DNA of 32,500 nucleotides from Leptospira weilii (GCF_006874765.1 NZ_CP040840.1:1802501-1835000), one strand, 5' to 3'. Positions 1 to 31,937 are shown, counted from the first letter of the stretch. The notes: generated from the sequence alone by a model not told the origin. Numbers and translations are program-made.

Positions 1-644
<644 letters not shown>

Positions 645-673
645 AAAAACTCTTAAGTTCGAATGGAAAAATC

Positions 674-2346
<1,673 letters not shown>

Positions 2347-2348
2347 TC

Positions 2349-3419
<1,071 letters not shown>

Positions 3420-3475
3420 TCGGTTTGGTCGAAAGGATTGAATTTTTTTCTAGGAAAATAACATACGATTTCTTA

Positions 3476-3506
3476 CTTCGAAATTCAAGTTCGAAGAAGT
3501 TTTTTT
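3476..3506 (+). terminator. Rho-independent terminator after cysA
   Basis: CTTCGAA (3476-3482) pairs perfectly with TTCGAAG (3490-3496) across a 7-base loop, and a run of seven T follows at 3500-3506. It lies 57 bases after the cysA stop and before the convergent FadL-family gene. The stem is short, so efficiency is uncertain. Confidence 0.6.
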
Positions 3507-3562
3507 CTAAACGGAAACAAGTTCTTACGATAAGTTCTTTATAAATTTATTCGAAACTTTCC

Positions 3563-4964
<1,402 letters not shown>

Positions 4965-4995
4965 CGGTAAACTCTTTACAGATTTAGAATTCTGG

Positions 4996-5050
<55 letters not shown>

Positions 5051-5061
5051 GGGAATGTCGA

Positions 5062-6849
<1,788 letters not shown>

Positions 6850-6851
6850 AA

Positions 6852-12134
<5,283 letters not shown>

Positions 12135-12240
12135 CGTCTATTTCAAAAAAACTCATATTCGAATTTTGCTAATGGGATTGAGAAAAATTTCCGTTCCGAA
12201 AAAATTCAAGTGTAAACTCCGAGCTTGGACTAAGAGCGTG

Positions 12241-12290
12241 TTCCAAAACCATTCGATCTTATCAGAATCTTCGCGGATCGCTGCGATTGT
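12241..12290 (-). repeat. Dispersed 50-bp repeat (inverted copy of 18211-18260)
   Basis: The reverse complement of these 50 bases matches 18211-18260 at 46 of 50 positions. On the minus strand the surrounding bases stay open for some 45 codons and would encode TIAAIREDSDKIEWFWNT, but there is no start codon. The rest of the 326-bp gap between the giant gene and pdxH holds only the promoter-like box listed next. Confidence 0.8.
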
Positions 12291-12352
12291 TTCTACGTTT
12301 TGGGACAGATTCTAAAAAAATTCTGATGACAAGTTTTTTCGGGGATTTGTCG

Positions 12353-12358
12353 TATAAT
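12353..12358 (+). promoter_or_regulatory. Possible -10 box upstream of pdxH
   Basis: A perfect TATAAT lies about 100 bases before the pdxH ATG. The nearest -35-like hexamer (ATGACA, about 21 bases upstream) is spaced too far away for a standard promoter, so this is a weak call. Confidence 0.3.
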
Positions 12359-12460
12359 ACGGACATTTTGCGGATAAGACCGGATTCCCGAAAATGAAAA
12401 ATGGAATTCAAATTTTTTCTTTTACTTTAAAGCTGCTTCTATTTTTTGAATGTAACCGAT

Positions 12461-13105
<645 letters not shown>

Positions 13106-13309
13106 AACGCGATTTGAAATCGGAGTCTGTATTCAAATATTAAGATGTGGGAATTCCTAATAAAAATTGAACAACGAAAAAGAACCGTTTGAAAACACGT
13201 AAATTATCGGTGTTTTCAGTAAAGGTAAAGTATTTTCGAGATAGTTTCTAAGCGGTCTTCTTGGCGTCGCCACAGAAAATAACTGTGACTTTCCCGATTT
13301 ATTCAAAAT

Positions 13310-13376
13310 ATCTAATGTGATTGCGCACTTTTGGCTATCAACGGTTTCGCCGTAGGTTACGGTAAAAGATTTTCAG
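13310..13376 (-). pseudogene. Fragment of a second WGR-domain gene
   Basis: On the minus strand this reads KSFTVTYGET followed by DSQKCAITLD, which parallels KSFTLTYGET in the intact WGR gene just upstream. At DNA level 13342-13373 matches 15008-15039 at 31 of 32 bases. A stop codon lies directly before it and similarity fades after it, so it is a relic or a recombination scar, not a gene. The rest of the 307-bp gap between pdxH and the WGR gene shows nothing recognisable. Confidence 0.6.
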
Positions 13377-13412
13377 CTAACTAAAAGTAAGTTATGTTTT
13401 CATTTATAATTT

Positions 13413-15095
13413 TTAGTCAGAATGATATTCAAAAAAATCACAATCTATTTCTAATCCTAAATCCTTTCGAGGCTTTATAGATTTTTTAAAGCCCTCTATT
13501 TCTTTTTTGCTTATCAATGTTCCTTTGCAATGTACTCTTGCTATACTTTTGGAACCCATAAAAGATTCCAGGTTTGGCAGCGAAGTATTGTTTGCATAAA
13601 ATTTGGTAAGACGAGGAAGTGACTTGAGAACATCAAATGAGTCGATCTTCGTATCGGAAATATCAAGATCGCTTAAATATTTTAATTCTTTAAGGCGGGA
13701 GATATCTTTCACATGTGTTCCTTGTATTTTTAAAGTTCTAAGTTGCCCTAAAGATATTATTGGTTCAATGTTTTTCACAGATGTTCCTGAGATCTGTAAA
13801 TATTCAAGGTTTTTTAATTTCGCAAGCGGCTGTAGATCTGTTATTAAGGTACCTTCTAATTCCAATCTATTCAAGTTGGAAAGGGAAGTTAAAGGGCTAA
13901 GATCATTTATCTTTGTATCATTTAAAATAAGCTTTTTCAGTTTTATAACATTTTTAAGGGGGCTGAAGTCTTTTACTTTTTTACTTGAAATACGTAAATA
14001 AGAAAGTTTTTTCCATGAGCTTATTGTTGAAATGTCTGTAATATGAGGCGCATCGCAATCAAAACTTGATAGGTTGACGAATTTGGAAATTGATTCTAAG
14101 GATTTAATTTTGCTGTTTTCGTTAACGTATAAATGCTCTACGAGTTGAATTTTTTTAGAAAGAGAATCTGTATCACTAACATAGGGTTCATTCTCAACAG
14201 CCTCCTTCAATTCAGAATCCAAATTATTCCACCATTCCTCTGTTATTGCATCATTTTTATTTTTGGTATGAATGGGCATTTCGATTTTTATGCCCCATGC
14301 TTCTGCTATGAGCTTTAAAAACAATGCACCGGCATTAACTTCCTCTGGATCGGTGCATTCTCCTCCACCATCGTGGGCAAAGAAATAAATAACAGGTTCT
14401 CCAAATTGGTTTTTTTCTTTGGGGTGAAACAACCATACATCAGAATTGTAATATAAAGGTGTTATTATTTGTTCAGGCTTAACATATTCCAACAGTTCTG
14501 AGTCTAAATTTTCAAACCATTCGGATTCAAACATATTATGAATACCAAGGTAGAATTCTCCTGTCCCTTCTGTTCTCAACAGGCTGCTTTTATTTAAAAT
14601 TTTTTGAAAGTTTCTTGAATATTTTTTCCCTTTTTCTTTAGCAGGCGCATAGGTAAATAATTTGTTTTTTCCGGGAAATTCAATGATCAAAGTCTTTTCA
14701 TCTTGATATTCGGGAATGCCTATTGTTGCTTTTACTGCTTGATTCATCACCATTTGCAATATTTTATCATATCCTGGCGTATCGGCCAGATAGGAGAAAT
14801 GATTGATCAATGCTTTATGTAAATTTTCGGAGTCGACTATTGCTTGCCATTCTTTTAGGTAATCGGCTTTGATTTGAGGGTTGATTTTTTTTGGAGGATT
14901 GATCTCCACATATCCTTTTTTTAATTTTTCATTTAACAGTTTTTGAACCTTTTTCAAACACTTTTCTTTAGTGTCAAAAGTTTCGATTTGAGATATGCCG
15001 ACTGTTCCGGTTTCGCCGTAGGTTAAGGTAAAAGATTTTCCGGATATTTCAATATTCCAGAATTTATTTTCTTTGTAAGTAAGGTAGTGTTTCAT
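13413..15095 (-). CDS. WGR-domain protein with C-terminal leucine-rich repeats
   Basis: The protein has 560 residues with no signal peptide. Residues 1-65 are a WGR domain (KFWNIEISGKSFTLTYGETG and a FDTKEKCLKKVQKLL helix), a module found in PARPs and some bacterial nucleic-acid-associated proteins. The middle (about 85-285) has a pattern like SMI1/KNR4 (SUKH) domains, including PVIYFFAHDGGGECTDPEEV; this is tentative. From about 325 onward there are roughly eight 22-residue leucine-rich repeats of the internalin type, for example LSPLTSLSNLNRLELEGTLI and LQPLAKLKNLEYLQISGTSV. The base composition is visibly more AT-rich than pdxH and the genes around it, and a second WGR fragment lies just beyond its 3' end. 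Both suggest acquired or recombining DNA. SUKH plus repeats is seen in toxin-immunity or interaction proteins; a function is not assignable here. Confidence 0.75.
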   Translation of the reverse strand: MKHYLTYKENKFWNIEISGKSFTLTYGETGTVGISQIETFDTKEKCLKKVQKLLNEKLKKGYVEINPPKKINPQIKADYLKEWQAIVDSENLHKALINHFSYLADTPGYDKILQMVMNQAVKATIGIPEYQDEKTLIIEFPGKNKLFTYAPAKEKGKKYSRNFQKILNKSSLLRTEGTGEFYLGIHNMFESEWFENLDSELLEYVKPEQIITPLYYNSDVWLFHPKEKNQFGEPVIYFFAHDGGGECTDPEEVNAGALFLKLIAEAWGIKIEMPIHTKNKNDAITEEWWNNLDSELKEAVENEPYVSDTDSLSKKIQLVEHLYVNENSKIKSLESISKFVNLSSFDCDAPHITDISTISSWKKLSYLRISSKKVKDFSPLKNVIKLKKLILNDTKINDLSPLTSLSNLNRLELEGTLITDLQPLAKLKNLEYLQISGTSVKNIEPIISLGQLRTLKIQGTHVKDISRLKELKYLSDLDISDTKIDSFDVLKSLPRLTKFYANNTSLPNLESFMGSKSIARVHCKGTLISKKEIEGFKKSIKPRKDLGLEIDCDFFEYHSD

Positions 15096-15150
15096 TTGGG
15101 TAACGTTATGGTTTTTCAGGTCTCGTACAATCTTTTTTTAAAAAAGGGCT

Positions 15151-15322
15151 GGAATCTGAACTTGTAAATCTATTCTTAAAATGTGGAAATTATCGTAAAT
15201 TATGATCTTAAGAACAATTCTAAAATTCTAGGAACTCCTATTTTAACGTGAGCAGGATCGTAAGAAATCCATGATTCGGAAGTTGGAATCTGAACTTGTA
15301 AATCAATTCTTAAAATGTGGAA
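15151..15322. repeat. Pair of direct repeats (134-bp period)
   Basis: The 38 bases at 15151-15188 recur at 15285-15322 with one mismatch. The similarity continues more weakly after each copy (gaacaaattctaaa.. and ..actcctattt-like segments), so two diverged units of roughly 100 bp lie side by side. Between them is a copy of the TAACGTGAGCAGG element (15244-15278), which also occurs at 23248-23282. The 429-bp gap 15096-15524 contains no gene. Confidence 0.75.
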
Positions 15323-15351
15323 CTGCGACAAATCGCGATTTTACGAACAAA

Positions 15352-15380
15352 TTCTAAAAGTAGTACTCCTACTTTTAGAA
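15352..15380 (-). terminator. Perfect 12-bp hairpin, possible terminator of the 15525-15929 gene
   Basis: TTCTAAAAGTAG (15352-15363) is followed after five bases by its exact reverse complement (15369-15380). It lies about 145 bases downstream of the minus-strand membrane-protein gene. The T-tract on that strand is poor, so it may instead be part of the repeat unit. Confidence 0.35.
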
Positions 15381-15524
15381 AATTCTTTCTTATTTTCAAC
15401 CATCGAACCTAACGTTTTATAGTTTTATTTTGGTCAATTGTTTGGAGATAAAATTAGATCTTATTAAAATTGATTCGATACCTTTGATCGTCCGATAAAA
15501 CCCCAAAATGGATTTGAGACAAAT

Positions 15525-15929
15525 TCAGACCCAAAGATTCAAAAGGTAAAGAATCAAAACGATCGCAAAACCGAGACTGAAAAAAAAACCTATTTTTACA
15601 GGTTGTGTGTGAGTCCGGTATCCCGAGAGAAAAATGTGAAGAGATAAGAATCCGACAGCGATTATTTCCGCAATTAAGGTCGCTATCACCGGAGGTTGGG
15701 GACCGAAGAGCAAAATCAGAATCGCGGGAAGAAATCCCAAGAAACTCATAAAAGCTCCGGTAGTGATCCACATCATTAAGATCAAACGAGATTGTCTTTC
15801 TTCTCTGAGTTGGAAGAAACCGACTGCGCCTCCTACGATCAATTGATGAATCAAACCATGCAGAGCATAAATGATTCCGGACGCGATAAGGATGATTTCG
15901 GCGAAATGGATGTGTTCGAATGAGCTCAA
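15525..15929 (-). CDS. Small four-helix membrane protein of unknown function
   Basis: This 134-residue protein is strongly hydrophobic, with about four membrane segments (near residues 10-30, 47-66, 72-95 and 110-132). A short basic/acidic loop (QLREERQSR) follows the first helix pair. The N-terminus SSFEHIHFAEIILIASGIIY and the glycine-histidine content of helix one are reminiscent of small uncharacterised inner-membrane proteins. I do not recognise a family. The start is a TTG at 15929: an in-frame stop lies a few codons upstream and no ATG or GTG is available before the first helix. A 178-codon frame overlaps it but lacks any protein-like character. The gene stands alone, divergent from acetoacetyl-CoA synthetase. 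Confidence 0.6.
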   Translation of the reverse strand: MSSFEHIHFAEIILIASGIIYALHGLIHQLIVGGAVGFFQLREERQSRLILMMWITTGAFMSFLGFLPAILILLFGPQPPVIATLIAEIIAVGFLSLHIFLSGYRTHTQPVKIGFFFSLGFAIVLILYLLNLWV

Positions 15930-16037
15930 TGGAGATTCTCGTTTTCGGATTTATTTTTTCTAAGCATATACGGAGTGTTCCGTTCCTCAATCAAAATTCA
16001 TGTTGACCCGGCCTTTTAAAAAAATGTAATAGAGAAT

Positions 16038-18044
<2,007 letters not shown>

Positions 18045-18117
18045 AGTTGCTTTTGAGTTTGAATTCAAAATGATTCGAACTAAGTTTTGTTCGGTTCTGT
18101 AGGAGAGGATTATTATA

Positions 18118-19255
<1,138 letters not shown>

Positions 19256-19326
19256 CATCACCTTACCCACAAGTACTTGGATCCGAAGATAAATCCGTCG
19301 GAATTCCGACAGTGAAACTTAGTTCC

Positions 19327-19387
19327 CACAACGCGCCCTAAACACCGACCCATAGGAAGGTGTTTACTGAGTTTAGGAAGCGTTGTG
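19327..19387. repeat. Large imperfect hairpin in the 19219-19628 gap
   Basis: CACAACGC + 2 bases + CCTAAAC (19327-19343) pairs with GTTTAGG + 2 bases + GCGTTGTG (19371-19387), giving 15 base pairs with a symmetric internal loop. CTGAGTTTAGG from the right arm recurs at 20846-20856. A minus-strand 87-codon frame (19258-19521) crosses the hairpin, but its sequence (FHCRNSDGFIFGSKYLWVR) looks like translated repeat, so I do not call a gene. The remaining bases of the 410-bp gap show no other signal. Confidence 0.55.
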
Positions 19388-19628
19388 CCTGAGTTTCCCC
19401 TTATTTTTGGGTGGGGATGACGAGCTCTGCTGAAGAGCGAGGCGCTGAGTTTGGAGGCGGAAAGACTCGGGAAATTTTTCTCTATCAGAAAATCATACTT
19501 CTTGCAAGTAAAAAGCCTCATTCTTGTCGGAACACTTGAAAAATATCAGTTTTGATTCCAAAACCCTTTATAACTTATGGATAGCCACGGCAAAGCGACG
19601 GCTCTTTAAAGAAGTAAGGATCGGGAAT

Positions 19629-20282
19629 TTATGGAATGGAATTGGCAATTTTTTCTCTTAGTTCCAAATAATGGGATTGGTTGGAAAGAATGATTTCGTT
19701 GTATTCAGGGATCCCACCCCAACGATCGACCGCACTGGGGCCGGCGTTGTAAGAAAGGAGGGCCTTAGCGGTATCTCCCTTTCTCAGATCCAATAGATAA
19801 TTCAGGTAAGAAACTCCAAGGTGGATATTAACTTCCGGTTTGTGGAGATCGCTCAAGTTGATTTTCCAGCCTTCCTTTTGGGAGATCCAATTTGCGGTTG
19901 TAGGCATAATTTGCATAAAACCACGAGCGTTCTTGGGTGAGCGGGCCGTTGCTTTGAACTGGGATTCTAGATGAATGAGACCGATCAGTAGGCTCACTTT
20001 GTCTGTGTCGGAACAACGAAAGTTACAGGATTCTATATTCAGTCTTCTGGATTCTTGGAGAATGACTTGGGAGAGTTTTTGGAGTGATTTCGAGGAAAGG
20101 GAGGGGCGGATCTCCGAGATGTAGGCTTGAATGGTTGCGATTTCGATAGATTCTTCATCCGGAATGCTTTTCTTTTGATTGAGCGCTCCCGCAAGTGGCT
20201 CCAAAAGCAATTGGAAGCCGAAAGGTAAGAGCAGAAAAATTACATATCGGAAACGAAATTGAGTCAATCTGCGAAAATTCAC
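19629..20282 (-). CDS. Lytic transglycosylase with SLT domain
   Basis: This is a murein-cleaving enzyme that cuts the MurNAc-GlcNAc bond and forms 1,6-anhydro ends. The 217-residue product has an N-terminal hydrophobic signal or anchor (about 12-32) and an SLT domain in the second half. The catalytic glutamate is E106 in LIGLIHLESQFK. GFMQIMPTTA (121-130), HLGVSYLNYLLD and ALLSYNAGPSAV complete the family signature. I start at the GTG at 20282 because GGAGG lies six bases before it. An upstream ATG at 20342 would add 20 basic residues with no ribosome site. The gene stands alone on the minus strand. It probably acts in the periplasm in cell-wall turnover or in assembly of the periplasmic flagella; the choice is not visible. 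Confidence 0.88.
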   Translation of the reverse strand: MNFRRLTQFRFRYVIFLLLPFGFQLLLEPLAGALNQKKSIPDEESIEIATIQAYISEIRPSLSSKSLQKLSQVILQESRRLNIESCNFRCSDTDKVSLLIGLIHLESQFKATARSPKNARGFMQIMPTTANWISQKEGWKINLSDLHKPEVNIHLGVSYLNYLLDLRKGDTAKALLSYNAGPSAVDRWGGIPEYNEIILSNQSHYLELREKIANSIP

Positions 20283-20922
20283 TGTGTACCTCCGAGAATC
20301 TTGATTTGTGCGTCGCACAATCGTATTTTTTTGGCACTGCACTATGGGTCAAGTATTTCCAGTGGTTTTAGAGAGGTTAAGAGACAGAATTTTAGTCGGA
20401 ATTATGTCCAAACTGAGGCTGGATAATCCGGTTTCGTTGCTACAAATAGTTATCAATGACTAACAAAAAGAAGAATGGGATCTCGAATTACAGGCTGGAG
20501 TTCCAACCGTAAACTTCTGGAAAAAATTACCCAGAAAAGAAAAACGATTTCTAGAATACTTTTAAACAAGTTCAAACCGCCCTCAAACAGGCTGTTTTCT
20601 TTACAACTTCAGATTACATCAATTCTCATTTTTTTGAATTTGTTCATTAGGTTTCATATTCGTAATATGTGCCGACGTAGTTTTAGGACTCATCCCTCGC
20701 AACTCGAAGCGTTGGAACTCTGACGTTTTTTTGGATAGTTTGTAACTTTCAAAACAATCTTTTCAGTTTTCGGAATCTTTTTTCCAAATTTAATCATGCA
20801 ACGTGGGTTCAGTGTAACAAAATGCGAAAGCGATTCTATGTTTCGCTGAGTTTAGGCAGCAACACTTTAGTTTCTTATTCGCCCAAACTTTCAACCGCCG
20901 AATTCACGTTAATATAGTGTCA
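20283..20922. other. 640-bp gene-free gap with repeat fragments
   Basis: It contains CGCTGAGTTTAGGCAGC at 20844-20860, a partial copy of the right arm of the 19327-19387 hairpin, and a CTCACGTTA-family element at 20889-20913 (TTTCAACCGCCGAATTCACG, then TTAAT). An 82-codon plus-strand frame at 20475-20723 has no ribosome site and no protein-like features. I see no gene here. Confidence 0.55.
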
Positions 20923-22050
<1,128 letters not shown>

Positions 22051-22073
22051 ACGATTCACTCCTAAAATCGAAA

Positions 22074-22904
22074 TTACGCTACCTTTGCGGATTTGAGCAA
22101 GGCAAGTTTAATTATTCTGAAAAAGATTCGATCAGAAAGAAATTTACGCAATCCTAAAAGAGCTACGGCGTCTGTTCCTACGACATAACGAAATCGTTTC
22201 GAAGGACTTTTGGCAGCCTTAAAAATTACTTTAGCTACGGTTTCGGAACGGGTGGCCATCATCGCATTTTCCATGTTTTTGAAAACCGTTTCGGAGAATT
22301 TTTTATATTCTTCGGGAGCTTTCTCGGAGGTGGACTCGGAAGAACGACTGATAAAATCAGTGGCGATCGCTCCCGGTTCGATAAGTTTCACTCGGATTCC
22401 GAGAGGATGTAATTCGTATTGAAGCGATTCTGTGAATCCTTCCAAAGCCCATTTTGTAGAATGATATAGACTATAAAGGGGGATTGTAATTCTTCCTCCC
22501 ATGGAAGCGACGTTGATGATTAGACCTTTTCTTTTTTTTCGAAAGTGAGGGAGGATTTTTTGGATCACATCCATTGCTCCAAACAAGTTTGTATCGAACT
22601 GTCTTTGGATTTGTTCTTTAGCGGCTCCTTCAAAAGGGCCTATGAGTCCGTATCCGGCATTGTTTACTAGAACGTCGATTTCGCCGAAGGTTTTGATTCC
22701 TTCTTCGATTGCTTTTTCAATCGTGTTTGGTTTGGTTACATCGAGTTTTGTGCAAAGTAGATTGGAAAGATTTTTCAAATCCTGATCATTTTCGGGATTT
22801 CTCATTGTTGCGATTACGTTCCAACCTTTGGTTTGAAAATATATTGCGGCCGCTTTTCCGATTCCGGAAGAGGTTCCGGTTATTAAAACCGTTTTTTGTT
22901 TCAT
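22074..22904 (-). CDS. Short-chain dehydrogenase/reductase (SDR)
   Basis: This is a classical SDR of 276 residues that would reduce or oxidise a carbonyl/alcohol with NAD(P). The nucleotide motif TGTSSGIG is at residues 9-16, NNAG at 81-84, the catalytic serine is S134 in NVASMGG, and the YxxxK pair is Y147/K151 in YHSTK. The following EPGAIATDF segment is also typical. R35 after the second strand (ATMR) suggests NADP preference. The C-terminal tail is extended and basic-hydrophobic, so membrane association is possible. AAGGAAAAG precedes the ATG. The gene is the first of a two-gene unit with the RomA-like hydrolase, transcribed from a recognisable promoter just upstream that is overlapped by palindromic sites. 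The substrate cannot be inferred. Confidence 0.9.
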   Translation of the reverse strand: MKQKTVLITGTSSGIGKAAAIYFQTKGWNVIATMRNPENDQDLKNLSNLLCTKLDVTKPNTIEKAIEEGIKTFGEIDVLVNNAGYGLIGPFEGAAKEQIQRQFDTNLFGAMDVIQKILPHFRKKRKGLIINVASMGGRITIPLYSLYHSTKWALEGFTESLQYELHPLGIRVKLIEPGAIATDFISRSSESTSEKAPEEYKKFSETVFKNMENAMMATRSETVAKVIFKAAKSPSKRFRYVVGTDAVALLGLRKFLSDRIFFRIIKLALLKSAKVA

Positions 22905-22931
22905 TTTGATCTTTTCCTTTGTGACGACTGT

Positions 22932-22985
22932 AAGTCATTTAAAAATGACTTTGGTCAATTTATGGTAACTTAAAGTCATTGTCAA
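22932..22985 (-). promoter_or_regulatory. Promoter with overlapping operator-like palindromes for the SDR/hydrolase unit
   Basis: On the minus strand TTGACA (22985-22980) is followed after exactly 17 bases by TAAATT (22962-22957), a good sigma-70 layout. Downstream of the -10 lies the perfect 20-bp palindrome AAGTCATTTAAAAATGACTT (22932-22951). A further half-site AAAGTCATT (22972-22980) abuts the -35. This arrangement is what one expects for a repressor that blocks the promoter. Confidence 0.65.
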
Positions 22986-23032
22986 TTGAGACTTGTTTCT
23001 TGGATTGGGATTCTCTAAAGGAAAATCGGAGA

Positions 23033-23161
23033 ATGATTCGTTTGATGGCGATCGCTTCCGCTCTTTTAGAAAAGAATGTTGTTTATGAAAGCGCTCTTCG
23101 GTTTCAGAATTCCGTTCACACGAGTGTGCTCGAACCTACTCGGAACTTTGCAGGGTTCTAA
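23033..23161 (+). pseudogene. Possible relic of a TetR-type regulator N-terminus
   Basis: A 42-codon frame starts with an ATG behind GGAGA and reads MIRLMAIASALLEKN, then YESALRFQNSV. This resembles the first helices of TetR-family repressors (…AASALLEKxGYExxS…). It ends early at a stop, and no continuation is visible in other frames. It is divergent from the SDR gene, as a local repressor would be. The match is short and by eye, so confidence is low. The rest of the 786-bp gap 22905-23690 holds the promoter, repeats and a second promoter-like site listed separately. Confidence 0.25.
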
Positions 23162-23247
23162 AACTTAGAAAGTCGGAAGGCGTCGTTTTATTTCTGACCT
23201 ACCTTCACGCTTTGATCGTCGGTCTCGGCATCATGCCAGATCGCAAC

Positions 23248-23316
23248 TAACGTGAGCAGGGTCGTAATAAATCGATGATTCATTTTCTTACGCCAAACTC
23301 ACGTTATTCCGTAGAG
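23248..23316. repeat. CTCACGTTA-family repeat with inverted ends
   Basis: TAACGTGAG (23248-23256) and CTCACGTTA (23298-23306) are exact inverted copies enclosing a 59-bp segment. The left part (23248-23282) resembles 15244-15278. The right part (23277-23316) matches 26933-26971 at about 32 of 39 bases and 25091-25116 at 24 of 26. Confidence 0.7.
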
Positions 23317-23488
23317 ATGAGTAAAAATGAATGAAATTCATTAAAATATTTTGAAAAACTAACTCAAAAACTTTTCATTTAGATTTGAAATGGCGCTTTC
23401 CCGATAATATCAACAGAATTATTTTTGGGACAGACTTTGCTTATTTTTTTGGGAAGATTCTAATTGTTGTGTAAGCTAGGAATCCTGG

Positions 23489-23517
23489 TTGACCTGCGGT
23501 TTCAGTTTGGGTATCTT
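23489..23517 (+). promoter_or_regulatory. Possible promoter of the lipoprotein/secreted-protein pair
   Basis: TTGACC (23489-23494), a 17-base spacer and TATCTT (23512-23517) form a plausible sigma-70 promoter about 175 bases before the lipoprotein ATG. The -10 box matches the consensus at only four positions. Confidence 0.35.
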
Positions 23518-23690
23518 CCCTTAAGGATCCCGTTTTCCAAAAAGCGAATTTTTGTAACCTTAAATCTTTTTAAAAACGAAAGTTTGAGTTTGGTACGGAA
23601 TATAAATCAGGAAAGTTCCAAGATTTGAAAAAAGCAAATCAAGCGGCTCTCGGATTTGTTAAAGGTCTCTGATTTTGAGGAAGTGTGCGC

Positions 23691-23891
<201 letters not shown>

Positions 23892-23903
23892 AGGAAAATT
23901 CAA

Positions 23904-25082
<1,179 letters not shown>

Positions 25083-25090
25083 AAATCATG

Positions 25091-25116
25091 TTTTCTTAAG
25101 CCGAACTCACGTTATT
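25091..25116 (+). repeat. CTCACGTTA-family repeat copy
   Basis: TTTTCTTAAGCCGAACTCAC followed by GTTATT matches 23284-23308 closely (24 of 26 positions). It sits directly behind the exported-protein gene. Confidence 0.65.
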
Positions 25117-25248
25117 TAAATCTTGGGAAAGGAAACCGAGGACACTTGCTTGGACTGATTTACCTCAATTCTAAGACAAGGTGCTTCCTTGAACGTTTAC
25201 TTTCTAACAACGACTTTCCACTATTTATAAATGTTCCGATTCATATTA

Positions 25249-25340
25249 GAGTTGTTGAAAAATTACTTCTCCATCTATTTCATTGAAACGGGCAATTGGA
25301 ATGCTTTGTTAATCTCCACTATTGAATTTTTCAACAACTC
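25249..25340. repeat. 92-bp element with perfect 16-bp terminal inverted repeats
   Basis: GAGTTGTTGAAAAATT (25249-25264) and AATTTTTCAACAACTC (25325-25340) are exact reverse complements separated by 60 bases. The layout is that of a miniature inverted-repeat element or solo transposon ends. No clear target-site duplication is seen. A 60-codon frame (25231-25413) crosses it, but I regard that as non-coding. It is the main content of the 313-bp gap 25083-25395. Confidence 0.65.
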
Positions 25341-25346
25341 AATTGT

Positions 25347-25378
25347 GTTCGCTATCCTGTTCGATAGGATAGCCGAAC
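25347..25378 (-). terminator. Hairpin downstream of the AGMO-like gene
   Basis: GTTCG-CTATCCT (25347-25358) pairs with AGGATAG-c-CGAAC (25366-25378) with a single bulged base. It lies about 20 bases past the stop of the minus-strand hydroxylase gene. No T-run follows on that strand, so a role in termination or RNA 3'-end stability is only possible. Confidence 0.4.
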
Positions 25379-25395
25379 CTAAAGTCTGTGATTTT

Positions 25396-28355
<2,960 letters not shown>

Positions 28356-28511
28356 ATTTCGAAAGTGTTTGTCAACCTACCGTAAGAAAGTATCGATTCC
28401 CTTCGGCGTCTGGGAGATGAACTCCGAACACAAATACATTTCGTCACTATACTTCGACTTTCGGATTGATTTTCAGAGACTGAGTACGTTTGCTGTTTGA
28501 GGACACAGCAA

Positions 28512-29099
<588 letters not shown>

Positions 29100-29230
29100 G
29101 AACTCCAAGAGGAGAATCGTTTTTTAAAAACGAAGTAAGGAATTTTCCGAAGCAATATCGGAATGAAGTTGGGGCTTGGGTTCGTTTTAAACTTCCGATT
29201 TTCTTTTTGGGGAAAACGGAAAATAGAAGA

Positions 29231-30688
<1,458 letters not shown>

Positions 30689-30702
30689 TCTCGGAGATTC
30701 GT

Positions 30703-31881
<1,179 letters not shown>

Positions 31882-31937
31882 GGGTTTCGGTATTCGAAAA
31901 ATTTGGAATAAAATTCGGATTTTTGCCCTCATATCGT

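Noticed and set aside
13413..15095. WGR-LRR gene as part of a known anti-phage defence system
   Set aside because: WGR and LRR modules occur in many settings, and no nuclease, reverse transcriptase, NLR ATPase or other defence partner lies next to it.
15151..15322. CRISPR array
   Set aside because: Only two copies, 134 bases apart, with similarity continuing beyond the 38-bp head; no regular spacers and no cas genes.
15454..15990. A 178-codon minus-strand frame overlapping the small membrane protein gene
   Set aside because: It is longer than the gene I called, but its product is full of arginine, histidine and serine with no domain character. The overlapping frame encodes clean membrane helices.
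19258..19521. An 87-codon minus-strand frame as a hypothetical gene
   Set aside because: It crosses a hairpin repeat, has no visible ribosome site, and its peptide looks like translated intergenic repeat.
20475..20723. An 82-codon plus-strand frame
   Set aside because: No ribosome site, no domain or clear signal, and it lies in a gap with repeat fragments.
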